A stretch of 59,427 bases of DNA, taken from Teratosphaeria epicoccoides (lineage: Eukaryota > Ascomycota > Dothideomycetes > Mycosphaerellales > Teratosphaeriaceae). Positions 33,800-45,000 of this stretch are shown here, in pieces. The translations under genes were made by a program, and so were the position numbers. Below the pieces are notes generated by a model. It saw only the letters and a list, made by a program, of their open reading frames with translations. It was not told where the DNA came from and ran no database searches. Within the stretch, counting starts at the first letter, position 1. Every line of letters begins with the position of its first letter. The DNA lies in assembly GCA_021401465.1 (NCBI GenBank), contig JADDMT010000156.1:1-59427 (forward strand). Direction: 5' to 3'.

Positions 33800-35278
33800 C
33801 TATTGTCCTGCCCGACCCCTCCGCAACTGAGGTATCCTGTCTACGAGCCACCTCCCCATTTTCACGCTCGGCTCATCGAGCAAACTGGTCCCGATCTCTG
33901 CCAATAACAGATTGAGCGGCAAAATGAAGAGAAGCTGCGTAAAGATGAGGTTGAATGGCAGGCCTACAGGTCCCGTTGAGGGCACAGGGAATCTGTTGTC
34001 AAACCACATCGGATCTTCGTGATTGGCACTCACGATCTTGCCAAAGAAGCGAGCGATCCTGTCGCCTGCGGTGGCGAGGACCAAGATGTGCACGAGATAG
34101 AGACTGAAGCTTACGCGGCCAAGATAGCGCAAGGGTCGGGAGCTCAGAAATGCTTGGAGCCAGTTGATCCGTAACACTCCGTAGACACATAGTGTTGCGC
34201 CTGGGAGTTCCCAGAAACGCCAGTACTTGTGGGTACCATGTGCATACCCGAGCGGTGTCAACAAGGTGATGTAATTGTAGCCAGGCGTCTCCAGTGCGTC
34301 TTCTGGTTCTCCCATACCAACCGGTTGTGACAGCAGATACCATCCAGTGAAAAATAGAACATGATAAAACACCGACTGAGCCCTTTTGCTCATCTTCTCC
34401 GCAATCACGCCGTCCAGGAAGTGCAGGTCATTGTACGCCAACCAAAGCCCAGCAATAAACATCGACATCGCCCACTCGTACACAGCCAGAAAGGCCAGAC
34501 ACGTCAGCACGATAACACCCACTCTAAACCTCTCCGTGACATAGCACAACGCCGCCATGAACGCAAAGACGACCACACTCCCCTTGAACTCCACCGCAAT
34601 CGTCCACACTGGCGGGTCATAAGGATACCACCGCCCAAAAGGCCCAGAATCCACAAACGGGTTCAACGCCACCGTCGTCTCCTTCACCCACTTCCACGCC
34701 TCCGCGAGCGCCGTCGGCTCAGGGACCGGCCAATGCACTTTCGGCGCCAGCCCGAACGGCGCATGCAACAGCATCGCGAACAAGAACGTCATGGCGATGA
34801 CCGGCCAGAACAAGCGGATTGGCCTCCGGATGCCCGCTGCCACCAATCCCCTAAGCACCTCGCGCTTCTCCGTCCCCTGCTGGATCTGCCGTAGCGGTCC
34901 GCGAGACAACACGTACCCGCTCAGCACGAAGAAGACGGCCACGGCAGGGATGCCGCCAGTAAAGAACGTCCTGACGAAGGGGAGAGTGGTGAAGGCGTAA
35001 TTACCCCCTTTGAAACCGAATCCCTTGGTTATGTCCGCGCGTGTCTCGTCTGCGCACCAGTATGCAATCCAATGGGACATGTAGACCCAGAAGGCTGCCA
35101 TGCCTCTGAGGCCATCGAGATGGGGGATGGATTTCGAGCTCGTGCTCTGAGTAGGTTTTGATGTGACGGGTTCCGGTAAATGTCCATTGGTCTCAGTATC
35201 GCCTGCGAGCAGGTGTTGCTGAGGGGGTATTTCGTCCAGTTCTTGTTCGTCGTCCATTTCATCCGGGCGCGTTGTCAT
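33800..35278 (-). CDS. Acyltransferase-3 family membrane protein
   Basis: A single exon of 492 aa. The ATG at 35278 is the first in frame; an earlier GTG at 35293 is not a eukaryotic start. After a hydrophilic N-terminus of about 55 residues comes the family signature HLDGLRGMAAFWVYMSHW with its conserved histidine and arginine, then IPAVAVFFVLSGYVLSR. About ten hydrophobic segments follow, with a late RVSFSLYLVHILVL that is typical of this fold. The family moves acyl groups (acetyl or longer) from a cytosolic or lumenal donor onto sugars, lipids or secondary metabolites at a membrane. The substrate is unknown here. It lies tail-to-head with the GPAT gene upstream, 406 bp apart, on the same strand. 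Confidence 0.9.
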   Translation of the reverse strand: MTTRPDEMDDEQELDEIPPQQHLLAGDTETNGHLPEPVTSKPTQSTSSKSIPHLDGLRGMAAFWVYMSHWIAYWCADETRADITKGFGFKGGNYAFTTLPFVRTFFTGGIPAVAVFFVLSGYVLSRGPLRQIQQGTEKREVLRGLVAAGIRRPIRLFWPVIAMTFLFAMLLHAPFGLAPKVHWPVPEPTALAEAWKWVKETTVALNPFVDSGPFGRWYPYDPPVWTIAVEFKGSVVVFAFMAALCYVTERFRVGVIVLTCLAFLAVYEWAMSMFIAGLWLAYNDLHFLDGVIAEKMSKRAQSVFYHVLFFTGWYLLSQPVGMGEPEDALETPGYNYITLLTPLGYAHGTHKYWRFWELPGATLCVYGVLRINWLQAFLSSRPLRYLGRVSFSLYLVHILVLATAGDRIARFFGKIVSANHEDPMWFDNRFPVPSTGPVGLPFNLIFTQLLFILPLNLLLAEIGTSLLDEPSVKMGRWLVDRIPQLRRGRAGQ

Positions 35279-35684
35279 TTTGGTCGTACGCACGACCTAG
35301 TTATTGAACTATGCTACCAGCACAAAGCGTTCGTCATGACTGTTCTCACGCTGCGATCTTTACCTGGCGGAGTTATGATGACACGCGTACTTACTTTAAT
35401 GAGATGGACCGAGGCATCCCACTGTGCCCCTTAACAAACTCTCGAGCGCGAACCCTGCTCAGGTACCAGACGACTGAATACAGTACTATGCTGAGAATTT
35501 GAAGCTAGCAAGCTGACGTGTACAAGGCACGAGAGGCATGGTCTGCAGGCTGATTGCGACCGTGAAATGGTTTGGTTTCTCTTTGAGCTAACACTCAGAC
35601 AGTCAACTCATCGTGACGCTATTGACTACAGAAACACACGTCCATGATGTCGCTGTGAAACTTGCAAGTGATAAGCTAGCACTC
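35279..35684. other. Intergenic region, acyltransferase-3 promoter / GPAT 3' flank
   Basis: About 400 bp between two genes on the minus strand. No motif was recognised. Confidence 0.5.
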
Positions 35685-38045
35685 CTAGACATCTTTCTTC
35701 GCCTCCTTAGACTCATGGTCACTACTCGGCGTCAAAACTTCCCCACCCTCTGTCGTCGAGGAGCCCGTCTCGACAACATACGGCCCGGCCGCACTACCCC
35801 TGTCAATCTCCCACGCTCCATCACCACTCACGCCCGGTCCGCTCGGCTGTCTCCGCTTGCCTCGCTCGCGCATAGCCGCATGCAGATTTTTCGACACCTC
35901 ATCCATATCAGCCTTGCCTGTCGCCTTGTCGCCCGACGAGTCGATCGATGTGAAGCCGAATGAGCCGCCGAATCTTGCGCCGTCATGGCTGTTCGTTCTG
36001 CTTCTCGATCGGTTTGGTGTGTTAGGTCTCGAGGCGAAGATGCCGACTTTGCCGATGTCCGCGAAAGACTCGTTGCGCGGCAGTCCTGCTATTTGGGTCG
36101 TTTTGCTGCGCTGACCCGTTCCTGGCGCTGGTGGCATAGCGGGTGTGAAGGTCAGAATGTCCAGACCGGGCTGCGGACTTTGGGGTGTGCCTGGACGTGA
36201 GCGCTCATGGACTGGGGAGACATCGCCAGCTTCCTCTGGGTCCTGTACAACTCTTCTCCGGTCAAAGTCTGGGAAGAGTTCGGGTCCAAGCTCATTGATG
36301 ATCTCGTTGATGTCGTGCTGCAATCTTTCTCTGCGCTGTCGAAGCTGCACCAACGTGTTTGCTGACGTAGGATTGATTGATAGCCACAGTGGTCGAAGTG
36401 ACTTGAATATGTCCATGCCTATCTCTCCGAATCGTAGAGAGCCAAAGCACACCGATGGAAAGAAGAAGATTCCGCCGACGGCAACAGCCCACAATGGTAT
36501 CCAGGAAGGCACTCGGCCGCACACACGATTCACATATGTCCAATAGACAAGGACGGATGTGTAGAACAGGTCCAGAACGGGGGTCAGAGCGAGAGCGACA
36601 AGAATCTTCCAGGTCGCCACGACATCTCGAGCACGAATTTTCACAGTCGAGGCGGCCAGCGCCTCTTTTGCCTTGATCCTGCTTATTGTCTTGCCCGCAA
36701 TGAAGACGGGAGCGAAGAGAATGACGCCGGGTAGCACGGCCAGTGACAGCACGGCCAGCTTCAGTGTTCGATAAATTAAAGTCGCGAACACCTTGATCCG
36801 GCTGAATTTGGCGTAGGAGACCTGATGATCGCGGATGTTCAGGCGAAAGAGCGTGCGGTTGTAGTCCAGGACGGTTTTCCTGAGCTGCAAGATTCTCGGA
36901 TCATCTTTGTACACTGTGTAGCCCTTGATCAGTCGTCGATTCAGCTCGACCACCATTGGAAGTGGTAGCCTTTTGCCCTTTGGGTTGTATAGTCGCCTCA
37001 CTGCCTGTATGAGCATCAGGGTGTCGTAGTCCGGCGCTAGTGTCGTCACAGCTGTCAAGCGGTCGTACACAGTCTCCAGGACTTGCTGTACTGGACCTCT
37101 TCGGTCGCCCTTCCTGTATTGCTCAACGAGCTTCGGATCGATCTCAATGGGGGCGCCAAACTCGATGACAGCCCGCGAACGAAACTTGTGCGCATGGAAG
37201 TAGTTCATCCCGACCGGAACAATCGTGACGCCACAGTCCGGATCTTCAGCCAAGGCGCCCAGTGCCATAATGGCTAGTCCAGCCTTCAGCGGCAACAACT
37301 CTGTCCGGTCATGGCTTCCTCCTTCCGGGAAGATTCCAATGCATCCACCTGACCGTATCCGTTTGAACACGGCATCGTACACTGCGCTTTGATCGATGTG
37401 AGGTGCCACACTGAAGCGAGTGCCTTCGAAGTGTGGTCCAGTCTTCTCCTCCGGCTTGTCCACATCGCCCGGCAGATGCCCGTTTCCCTCCCCGATGTCC
37501 TGCCCTGTCAATTGCTTGATGGCCACATCTGACTTGAATGGCTTCTTCAACCTGATCTCGGTCTCGCTGACAATCTCTTTGATTTCCGCATTTGCTGCAG
37601 TCTGATTCACACTGGGCAGAACCAACAGACCACCCTCCTGAAACACCTTCTCGTCCTTGAAATTGACCCCGCTTCCTCTGATCAACGTGGGATCGGCCTT
37701 GGGATCAGGCAGATATATCTTACCTTTGGCCGGCTTCTTACTGTCCAACGCGCGGCCGACCGGCACACTCCCAACCAAGCTCGCTGCGAACCCAATGAAA
37801 GCTCTTCGCATCGACTTCTCGGCGATCAAGAATGCTATCCTCCTCTTGGCATCTTGACGAACCGTTCGCATCAAGATCAGGGGATCAACGAACTGGTTGG
37901 CATGCGGCGCTGCCACGAATATGACAGGGCCTTTGCGTGGGATGCGCCATGTGCTGCGCGGGTGTATCTCGCGGAAAAAGATATCGACGACGACGTTGAA
38001 GATCCATAGAAACAGGTCGTACACTAGGTTGCCGTAGCCCGCCAT
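35685..38045 (-). CDS. Glycerol-3-phosphate O-acyltransferase (Gpt2/Sct1-like)
   Basis: A single exon encodes 786 aa from the ATG at 38045. The PlsC-type acyltransferase motifs are clear: APHANQFVDP (His48..Asp54) and FPEGGSHDRTE near residue 250, with the fungal-type long insertion between them. Three or four hydrophobic segments follow in the middle (VLSLAVLPGVILFAPVFIAG, WIPLWAVAVGGIFFFPSVCF), and the last 190 residues are Ser/Pro-rich and probably phosphoregulated. The enzyme catalyses the first step of glycerolipid synthesis, acylating glycerol-3-phosphate (and dihydroxyacetone phosphate in yeast relatives) in the ER membrane. Length and layout match yeast Gpt2/Sct1. Confidence 0.95.
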   Translation of the reverse strand: MAGYGNLVYDLFLWIFNVVVDIFFREIHPRSTWRIPRKGPVIFVAAPHANQFVDPLILMRTVRQDAKRRIAFLIAEKSMRRAFIGFAASLVGSVPVGRALDSKKPAKGKIYLPDPKADPTLIRGSGVNFKDEKVFQEGGLLVLPSVNQTAANAEIKEIVSETEIRLKKPFKSDVAIKQLTGQDIGEGNGHLPGDVDKPEEKTGPHFEGTRFSVAPHIDQSAVYDAVFKRIRSGGCIGIFPEGGSHDRTELLPLKAGLAIMALGALAEDPDCGVTIVPVGMNYFHAHKFRSRAVIEFGAPIEIDPKLVEQYRKGDRRGPVQQVLETVYDRLTAVTTLAPDYDTLMLIQAVRRLYNPKGKRLPLPMVVELNRRLIKGYTVYKDDPRILQLRKTVLDYNRTLFRLNIRDHQVSYAKFSRIKVFATLIYRTLKLAVLSLAVLPGVILFAPVFIAGKTISRIKAKEALAASTVKIRARDVVATWKILVALALTPVLDLFYTSVLVYWTYVNRVCGRVPSWIPLWAVAVGGIFFFPSVCFGSLRFGEIGMDIFKSLRPLWLSINPTSANTLVQLRQRRERLQHDINEIINELGPELFPDFDRRRVVQDPEEAGDVSPVHERSRPGTPQSPQPGLDILTFTPAMPPAPGTGQRSKTTQIAGLPRNESFADIGKVGIFASRPNTPNRSRSRTNSHDGARFGGSFGFTSIDSSGDKATGKADMDEVSKNLHAAMRERGKRRQPSGPGVSGDGAWEIDRGSAAGPYVVETGSSTTEGGEVLTPSSDHESKEAKKDV

Positions 38046-38518
38046 GGTGGGAATGTCTCAAAAGAAGGCAAGCGAGGTGTCCGATGCTAACGTGGGAGGG
38101 ACATCTGGGCAGGTTGTTGAATTGTGCTGCTTCTACACTCCCTGGAAATGTTTGGGGATTCGTATAAGCTTGCGGGCTGCATACATAGGGTGAGCTCCTG
38201 CAGTTGAGACTTGAGGCGAGAGCTCCACTGCGGGGCGCTCGTGCGGCGAGTCGTTCTGACGAGGATCGCTCCTTCCATTTTTGGTGTCACGTCAAACACG
38301 ACGGTGAAGGTATGCGAGCCTCCGTTGCAAGTATTGATCTCACGAGGTATTATTCAAGATATTACGTCCCTGTCATCTGCCGAATAGGGCCGGCGCACGC
38401 TACACTATGTCCTTGCTACGCACCCATTCATTGCCGTTGATGCTCAGATCATCTTCCCTGCTGAGGCGGGTGCTACCTGGAACGTCCCTCGATATCCAAA
38501 GCACCGTTCGAAGTGTGC
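38046..38518. other. Intergenic region, GPAT promoter
   Basis: 473 bp upstream of the GPAT start and downstream of the next minus-strand gene. No motif was recognised. Confidence 0.5.
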
Positions 38519-41500
38519 CTACATACGCACACTCATCCTCCACCGATCAATCGCATCTCTCTGCTTCGCCTCCGCCGCCGCAGTGCCCGCCCACATCCCC
38601 GGCATTCCCATCGCCCCGAATGCATGCTGCTGCGGCATCATCTGCTGCCCGGAAAGGCCATATGCAGCGCCCAAATGACCCATCTGCGGATACACATACC
38701 CAGGCATTATCTGCTGCTGCGGCGGGTATCCCGCAGGCTGATACAATTGCTGAGGTGGGTAGTAGGCGCTAGTTTGTCTCTGCATACCTCCATACGGCAC
38801 TGCAGGCATAGAGGTACCAGGAGGCAGCTGCACGCCGCCGAGTCCGTTGTTGTAGATCCCGCCCGCGAAGCCTCCTGTCGGCGCCATGCCAGCGGGTTGC
38901 TGTGCCAGTAGACCAGAGTAGCTTGGCTGACGGGCCAACGGCTGCTGCGTTGCGTTCATCATGGGACGGTCGAGGCCGTGCAAGGATGATGATCTGACAT
39001 TGGTCTGGTAGATCTCGTCTTTCTCCTTGGCTTTCTGCGCAGCACTAGTGTGCAAAAGCGTGCCAGTGGCGGGAATATGTCGGTCCTTTGAAATTGGAGC
39101 GCGCTGGCCGATTGGATTGTTAGCCAGAAGATTACCAAATGAGGATGTCTGGCGAAGAGCCTGTGGGCGCGTTGCGCTCGCGCCACCTGCTTCGCGTTCG
39201 CGCTGTAATCGTGCGCGTCGTTGGCCGAGCGTTTCCTCTTCTTCGTCAATTGGCTCAGCACCCGTATTCGCATCTTGCGCCGCCTTGGAGGGCGTGGAAG
39301 CACCCTTGGCAGCCTGCGCGTTTTGAAAATCGCCATCCGCCGCTTCACCAAACTGCCCGAGCAGCTCGTCGGTGAACGTACTGACTGGCCTCGATTTGTC
39401 TCTGCCCTGCGCTTCAACGTTTTCTACGCCATCCAATGCTCCATCCAGCTCGGTCTTTGTTCTCAGCCGCCTCATCCTTTGTGCCAAAGTCTCGTCCGCG
39501 TGCTCGTCATCCACCTCGTTCTCATCCGCATCCGGCTGTCCGGCGAGATGCAATTGACTTGCCCTTGGCGACAAGTTCTGCCGCCTCCCATAGTCAGGTG
39601 GCAGGCCCAGCAAACGATTCTTCCGACTAGCAAGTGGCTCGTTGTCCTCCAATTCTCTCTTCTCCATCAAGCCTAGCGGCCGGTCCCAGTCTTTGCCATC
39701 ACCCATTCGCTTTGTGCCCGGCATCAATCCTCCTTTAGCAGGGTATAGCAGACCCAACGGCACCTCATCATCCGAATCGTCTTCCGGTGGGTATTGCGCT
39801 GGGTCTTCCCATGCAAGTGGCACACGATGCCCTCGTCGTTTCTTCTGCTTTATCTGCTCGACGGCATCTAGTTCAAGCAACGTGGAGTGCATACCATTTG
39901 GGAATGCTGTGGCTGCTGTCCGATTCCTGGACTTCAGGTTCATCTTCCGTAGCTGGAGCTCCGCCAGCAGGGTTGTTGGAGCTGCGTAGACTGGTTCGCC
40001 TTCTTCATCGTCAGCCTTCTCGTCCTCCCGGAAGTCCTCCTCGATCTGGTCGTTCTCGCTGAGAATCTTGCTCTCCAGCTTACTCATGGCAGTGCTGGGC
40101 CGGCTGCGCTGTGTCTGTTCTCCAGCCTCCGGTGAGCTCGCATTCTGAGCTTGATCTACAAGCCTACCACTCAAACCTGACTCGTCGATGTCTCTGCCTG
40201 GTGTGCTGCCAAGCTCGGCACTCTGCTTGTCGAGTGGATTTCCAACACTGCCCATACTTATGCTACTCTTGCGCTTTTGTATCTTCTTCCCACCTTCATT
40301 GAAATCCATCATAATGCTGCCAGGCCGACTCGTGCTCTTAGTAGCTTCGTCGTCCGCTAAATGAGCAGTGCTTGAACGGTGGAGTAAGTTCCCAATGCTT
40401 CTCCGCTTTTTGGTCTTTGGGGGCGACTCAGGTTCCAGCGCAACGGTAGTGCCAAGAGAAGTTGTACTGCGCCGCGGCCTTGAAATTTCAGGCGCATACA
40501 CCGATTTGCGTACATCGCCAGCGAACGGGTGGTCAGTGAAAACGTTCACCGGCGCTGTCGCCGAAGCAGCCAAGATGTTGTCGAGAGTCGCAACGGCAGA
40601 TTCTGACTTGATCTCGACGTCCTGCTGCACACTTTGGTGCTCAAAAAACACGCTTGCTCGAAGTTGCGGTGGCAAATTCTTGAAGTTTGCCATGCTCAGT
40701 CGCTCGTCCAGGAACGGCTTTGGATGGTCGGGCGCTTCATGGTTGACAGAGCTCGCGTTCTCGTCGCTGCTGAGTGATATTGGCAAAAGCCAGGGAGCTG
40801 ACTGACGTGCACCTGGAGCAAGCTGACTTAGGATCTGCGACCGTCGCTGGGCCTGTACACTAGCGGCTGGCAACTGCGACAGCCTCTTGGGCAAGTTCAG
40901 CATTCCAGGCACCGGCGCCGGGTAATAAATCATTCCTTCTGCAGGAGGCGGCGCAGCGTAAATCATCGGTCGACTGTGAGCGGAGCGGAGCAGTGATACT
41001 GCATCCATTGACAAAGATTCACCGGACGTGCTGCGGGCGCAGACCCTCCGGACTTCGTTGCCATGCTCGTCGATTTCCACATACTCGTCGGTCCCAGGCT
41101 CAAAATGCACGCCGTCGAAGTCCTTGAAGGCCACCTGCGCCTCCTGGTAGGTGTCCATCGATCGCGGCCTGAGCAAAGGCACGCCCCTATCCAGCTGCCA
41201 GGTAGGCGAGCGGCCACGCGCATCGTCCTCGTTCTCCGGGTCTTCAAAAACCGCAGACACACGTTTTGGTGGCGTCGTTGGCATGTTGCCGAGCTGCTCC
41301 TCAATCTCTCCAGCAATCTCATCGTATCGCCTCGCAAAGCTGTTTTGTGATGCCTGCGACGCCCGTCGCGATAGACTGGAATGACTTGGTGCAAGCGGTG
41401 AGTCCAACGGTCGGCCTTCCTGCATCGGCTCGACCATTTGTGCCAGCCGCGACGAGCCTGAGGCGCTTGTTTTCCGGGCCATGGAGGCCGATGCATGAGA

Positions 41501-42004
41501 CCAGCTCCTCCCGCTCCTCACACTGCCTGTCGGGCTCTTCACGAATCCGCCATGTCTCGGCGCGTTCCCAAGCACATCAATCATGCTGTTGCCAATACCG
41601 GCGGCACTGCTCTGACGACTTTGCATACTTCCCATGCGACCCAGGACCCCTCCAGCGCCACCTCGCACCCCATTGACATCCCCTTGATGTGACGACTGGA
41701 TACTATTCTGCCGACTCCTCTCCAATTCATTCATCCTCCGTATCTCCTCTCCAATATCGCTGCCCCCTTGACTAATTTCTTCCGCGCGCTGCTCGAGAGC
41801 CATAATGGTGCTTCCGTACGCTGCGTGGATATCGCTCATGCTTGGCGTCGGATGTCTCAGCAGCGGTGGTCGGGAGTCTGTCGTCCTCCTCCTCCTGGTC
41901 GAGTCTACGGCATCTGCATGCCGCGGTGCAGGCGATGCATTGCTACTGTGACGAGGGGTTGGTCGAAGAGGTGGTGCAATTGAGTTGCTGGCCAGGCCAG
42001 ACAT
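38519..42004 (-). CDS. Large low-complexity protein of unknown function
   Basis: A single exon of 1161 aa with ATG at 42004. Most of it is Ser/Arg/Pro-rich and disordered. Three parts look ordered. A helical N-terminal segment (residues about 55-95) contains AYGSTIMALEQRAEEI. A central block, about residues 690-800, includes TLLAELQLRKMNLKSRNR and HRVPLAWEDPAQYPPEDD. Two copies of a basic helix follow, ETLAQRMRRLRTK and ETLGQRRARLQRE. The C-terminus is a Gln/Pro/Tyr/Gly/Met-rich prion-like stretch ending in a short helix (KQRDAIDRWRMSVRM). I recognise the layout as a Pezizomycotina conserved hypothetical protein but cannot give a function. No signal peptide or membrane segment was found. Confidence 0.75.
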   Translation of the reverse strand: MSGLASNSIAPPLRPTPRHSSNASPAPRHADAVDSTRRRRTTDSRPPLLRHPTPSMSDIHAAYGSTIMALEQRAEEISQGGSDIGEEIRRMNELERSRQNSIQSSHQGDVNGVRGGAGGVLGRMGSMQSRQSSAAGIGNSMIDVLGNAPRHGGFVKSPTGSVRSGRSWSHASASMARKTSASGSSRLAQMVEPMQEGRPLDSPLAPSHSSLSRRASQASQNSFARRYDEIAGEIEEQLGNMPTTPPKRVSAVFEDPENEDDARGRSPTWQLDRGVPLLRPRSMDTYQEAQVAFKDFDGVHFEPGTDEYVEIDEHGNEVRRVCARSTSGESLSMDAVSLLRSAHSRPMIYAAPPPAEGMIYYPAPVPGMLNLPKRLSQLPAASVQAQRRSQILSQLAPGARQSAPWLLPISLSSDENASSVNHEAPDHPKPFLDERLSMANFKNLPPQLRASVFFEHQSVQQDVEIKSESAVATLDNILAASATAPVNVFTDHPFAGDVRKSVYAPEISRPRRSTTSLGTTVALEPESPPKTKKRRSIGNLLHRSSTAHLADDEATKSTSRPGSIMMDFNEGGKKIQKRKSSISMGSVGNPLDKQSAELGSTPGRDIDESGLSGRLVDQAQNASSPEAGEQTQRSRPSTAMSKLESKILSENDQIEEDFREDEKADDEEGEPVYAAPTTLLAELQLRKMNLKSRNRTAATAFPNGMHSTLLELDAVEQIKQKKRRGHRVPLAWEDPAQYPPEDDSDDEVPLGLLYPAKGGLMPGTKRMGDGKDWDRPLGLMEKRELEDNEPLASRKNRLLGLPPDYGRRQNLSPRASQLHLAGQPDADENEVDDEHADETLAQRMRRLRTKTELDGALDGVENVEAQGRDKSRPVSTFTDELLGQFGEAADGDFQNAQAAKGASTPSKAAQDANTGAEPIDEEEETLGQRRARLQREREAGGASATRPQALRQTSSFGNLLANNPIGQRAPISKDRHIPATGTLLHTSAAQKAKEKDEIYQTNVRSSSLHGLDRPMMNATQQPLARQPSYSGLLAQQPAGMAPTGGFAGGIYNNGLGGVQLPPGTSMPAVPYGGMQRQTSAYYPPQQLYQPAGYPPQQQIMPGYVYPQMGHLGAAYGLSGQQMMPQQHAFGAMGMPGMWAGTAAAEAKQRDAIDRWRMSVRM

Positions 42005-45000
42005 GATTCGCGAGGGACAGACGCTATTCTCGTCTGGTGGCTTGAACGCTCGTCAACGGTCCGGCGCGCAACACGGACGCAAATCGTCCGAGAGGATCGC
42101 AAGGGACACACACTGTTCTCGTTCAGTTACAGTATGAAATCGTACGTTCTTCATGTAGAGCACATTCACGGGACGTGTAGATACGTAGGTCGATAACCGA
42201 CGCCGAAACGGCACAAAAACACTCGTTTACGATCACGAACACCACCCAATAATGTCCACTAGGTTGTGGCTGCATGATTGCGTCTGCGTTCCGGCGTACA
42301 ATATTTGTTCGTGGATTGCGCTTCGCAGTGCGAGGCGCCCGCACTCCTCATCTCGGCACGCTCCCACGGAGGCCGAGTGATGCTACGTATCGCTGTTGTC
42401 ACACAGACGATGGGAAATTCCCGAGATCGTAATCAGGCACGGACGTGAGCTGGTCGCACAGTGGAAATGAAACGACATGCTGTGACCCCGCAATCCGCAG
42501 TCGGGACGGCGCGAGTGCGCGACATATTCGTAAAGCATTAGAAGCCGCTGCGGACCGGTTCGTTTCGGAGTCCACGAAGAAGTCAAAGGTGAGACGGCGC
42601 AGTGTCGATGGCCGCTGCTCCCCTGCAAGGGCTATTCAACGTGGGGCTTGAGTCAGGAGCAGGCGATGGTGCTCAGACAGCGCAAGGAGCCCAATGTGCA
42701 CGTACCTGCGGGTATGGGCCCGTCTGCTCGGCAGATCAGGAATTACTCATCCTTCCCAGGGAATGATGGCGACGGAGGCGCAGGAGGCCGTGGCGGGCGC
42801 GGTGGGTGGCGCGTTGGACGTGGCGGATACGCCGGGCGTGGCAGTGAATATGGCCGGCGATGAGCAGCATTTTGATTGGCAGGAGAAGTCAGTGTGCTTG
42901 AAATGAGCTCTCCGGATTGGCGTCATTACCGCCTTTCATGCAACAAATGGAGATCCGAATGTGTTTACATAGACCGCCAAGGCTGCCGAAGGCGTGCAGC
43001 GATGCCGACATGGGGACATCATGATGCACCTTGGTACCAATCTTCATGAAGGGGCAGGACTGTGCAAGTTCCCGGACAGCCGGGTGCCATGCGTCTTGTT
43101 TCATGAGGTGTAGGAGTTGTCAAAGAAACACTTGTATAGCGGCTGCATACGTCTTCACCCGTCCCTGGGACTGGTCGACTTGTAAGTGATATGATCATCA
43201 AACGTCCAAACAAGCACCGCGGTCTGCATACTTGACGACATCATCCGATGAAGCAGCCGTCACTGCAATTCAACGGTCTCCATTTCCCTTGCCCAGTAGC
43301 TCGCTCACCTCAATCAGCCTGTAGACGCGATTCCGCAGAATTTGTGTACATCCGCCGTCCCTTCGTCAACAGTCCGTGGACGCGAGCCTTATATGCAGAT
43401 CTGCGAGAGTGAGCGAGATGCCTGGACTTGGGCAAGTTGGACTACTTCTCGCTCGACAAACACCGTCAACACTCTCCCATGGTGTGCGGCTACTGTGGCA
43501 TGCGCTCATTGCGAACTTTGATCAAAGGTTGGCCGAGTTTTGGCTTGTCGTGCAATCGACCCCGGGTTCTCAGAGCCCTGCGTGAAGCTTGGCATGGACG
43601 CTGCTGGACCGAGCAGAGCGTGGGATTCCAGGCAGTGTTCTCGTCAGCCCATTGATCAATCAATTCAAGGGCTGACAGATGTCGTCGATCAATTGACGTC
43701 GAGTCATTGTTCCGAGCGGTCGACCGCACCATCAGTCATCTTCGGCCGGCCAACGAGCTGTGAGTCGTGCCAACATGCAGGTGACCATGTGAACCATGTC
43801 AAGCAGCCGATCGGTTGACTGATCGACCGACAGGAACGCCGATTCGGAAGGCAGGCTCTCGCGACAGCATCGATTGGGCTGCGTGAGAATTTGTGCACCC
43901 CGAATCTGCTCTCAGCATGCAGTCCTCCTGGCCCTTTTGGTGATCGTGTCCATAGCGTGCTGGTCCGTCGGCCGACAATTTGTGAGCAGTATCATGTGAT
44001 GCTGTCCATATGCGGCCATCCGTCCCGTTGCTCTGGGTCACCTGCAAGTCGCCGCTAGGTGCCAGACTGGTGTACCCGACATGTGCTGGACATGCACCTC
44101 GAGCTGCAATCGCAGTTGTGGAGCCGTTTCAGATCGCTGAGAAACAGACTGACGTTTATGGATCGATAGGTCTGACAGAGCACAGCTGCGGACGGCCGCA
44201 GTCATGTGGAACAATCAGTCCGGCTAGCAGCAGCTGCTACGCCGCATCCGTGCCGCCCTTCGCCCTCCTCACTGCATTCAGAGAGTACTTTGCTGGTGTA
44301 TCTCGGCAGTCTCCTGTGTGCGCGCGTGCAAGGTCAGCATCCGCTTGTACAACCACTGGAGACTGCTCCCGCAACACACCGCACTTCTCGCCAAAGCGAT
44401 ACTCGATCGCCACAACATTCGCCGGGCATCTCTTGTGGGTTTCTTGGTATTTTATGCTGACCATTCGTTAGTCGTCATGCTGGTGAACTGGCAAGACACA
44501 TGTACCACCATGCGCGGACTGTCCATCTCAAATGGCCACAGCCGTACTCGACTGTCAAAGCAATAGGTCCGAGGTCAGCACATATTCCAGACCAGGAGTG
44601 TTCTCATATCCACCAGTAATTACCTTGTGTATAATCGCACATCTTGAGCAGGCAGTCGTCTTGTGATGGTCGGCTGACGGTTGTATCGTTGACAGCTGTT
44701 ATGGTGGTCGGAACAATAGCATGAGTAGCAGCCTGCTATGTTGAGTTGTGATAAGGCCAGTATGACAAGACACTAGGATCCCGTACCGATCCCTACATCA
44801 AGGTCAACTTCTGCAGGACAGCGATAGCGGCTCAGTCGACGGCTGTTCGATGCTAGTGAGGATCAGAGAAGACTAGCTACCTGCTGCACCCGATTTCCTT
44901 ATGTGCTGAACGATTGTTTGACGGAGACGGGCGTAAGCCTCCGAACTGTGCATGGTAGCACCCATTACCCAGGTTCCCATTCCGGTCGACGTGAGAAACA

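Noticed and set aside
35279..35293. Earlier start codon for the acyltransferase
   Set aside because: The codon at 35293 is GTG; the first ATG is at 35278.
42648..42863. Gly/Arg-rich frame resembling an RGG-box peptide
   Set aside because: Begins at TTG with no nearby in-frame ATG that gives a sensible protein; the repeat of GGC/GGT words alone explains the composition.
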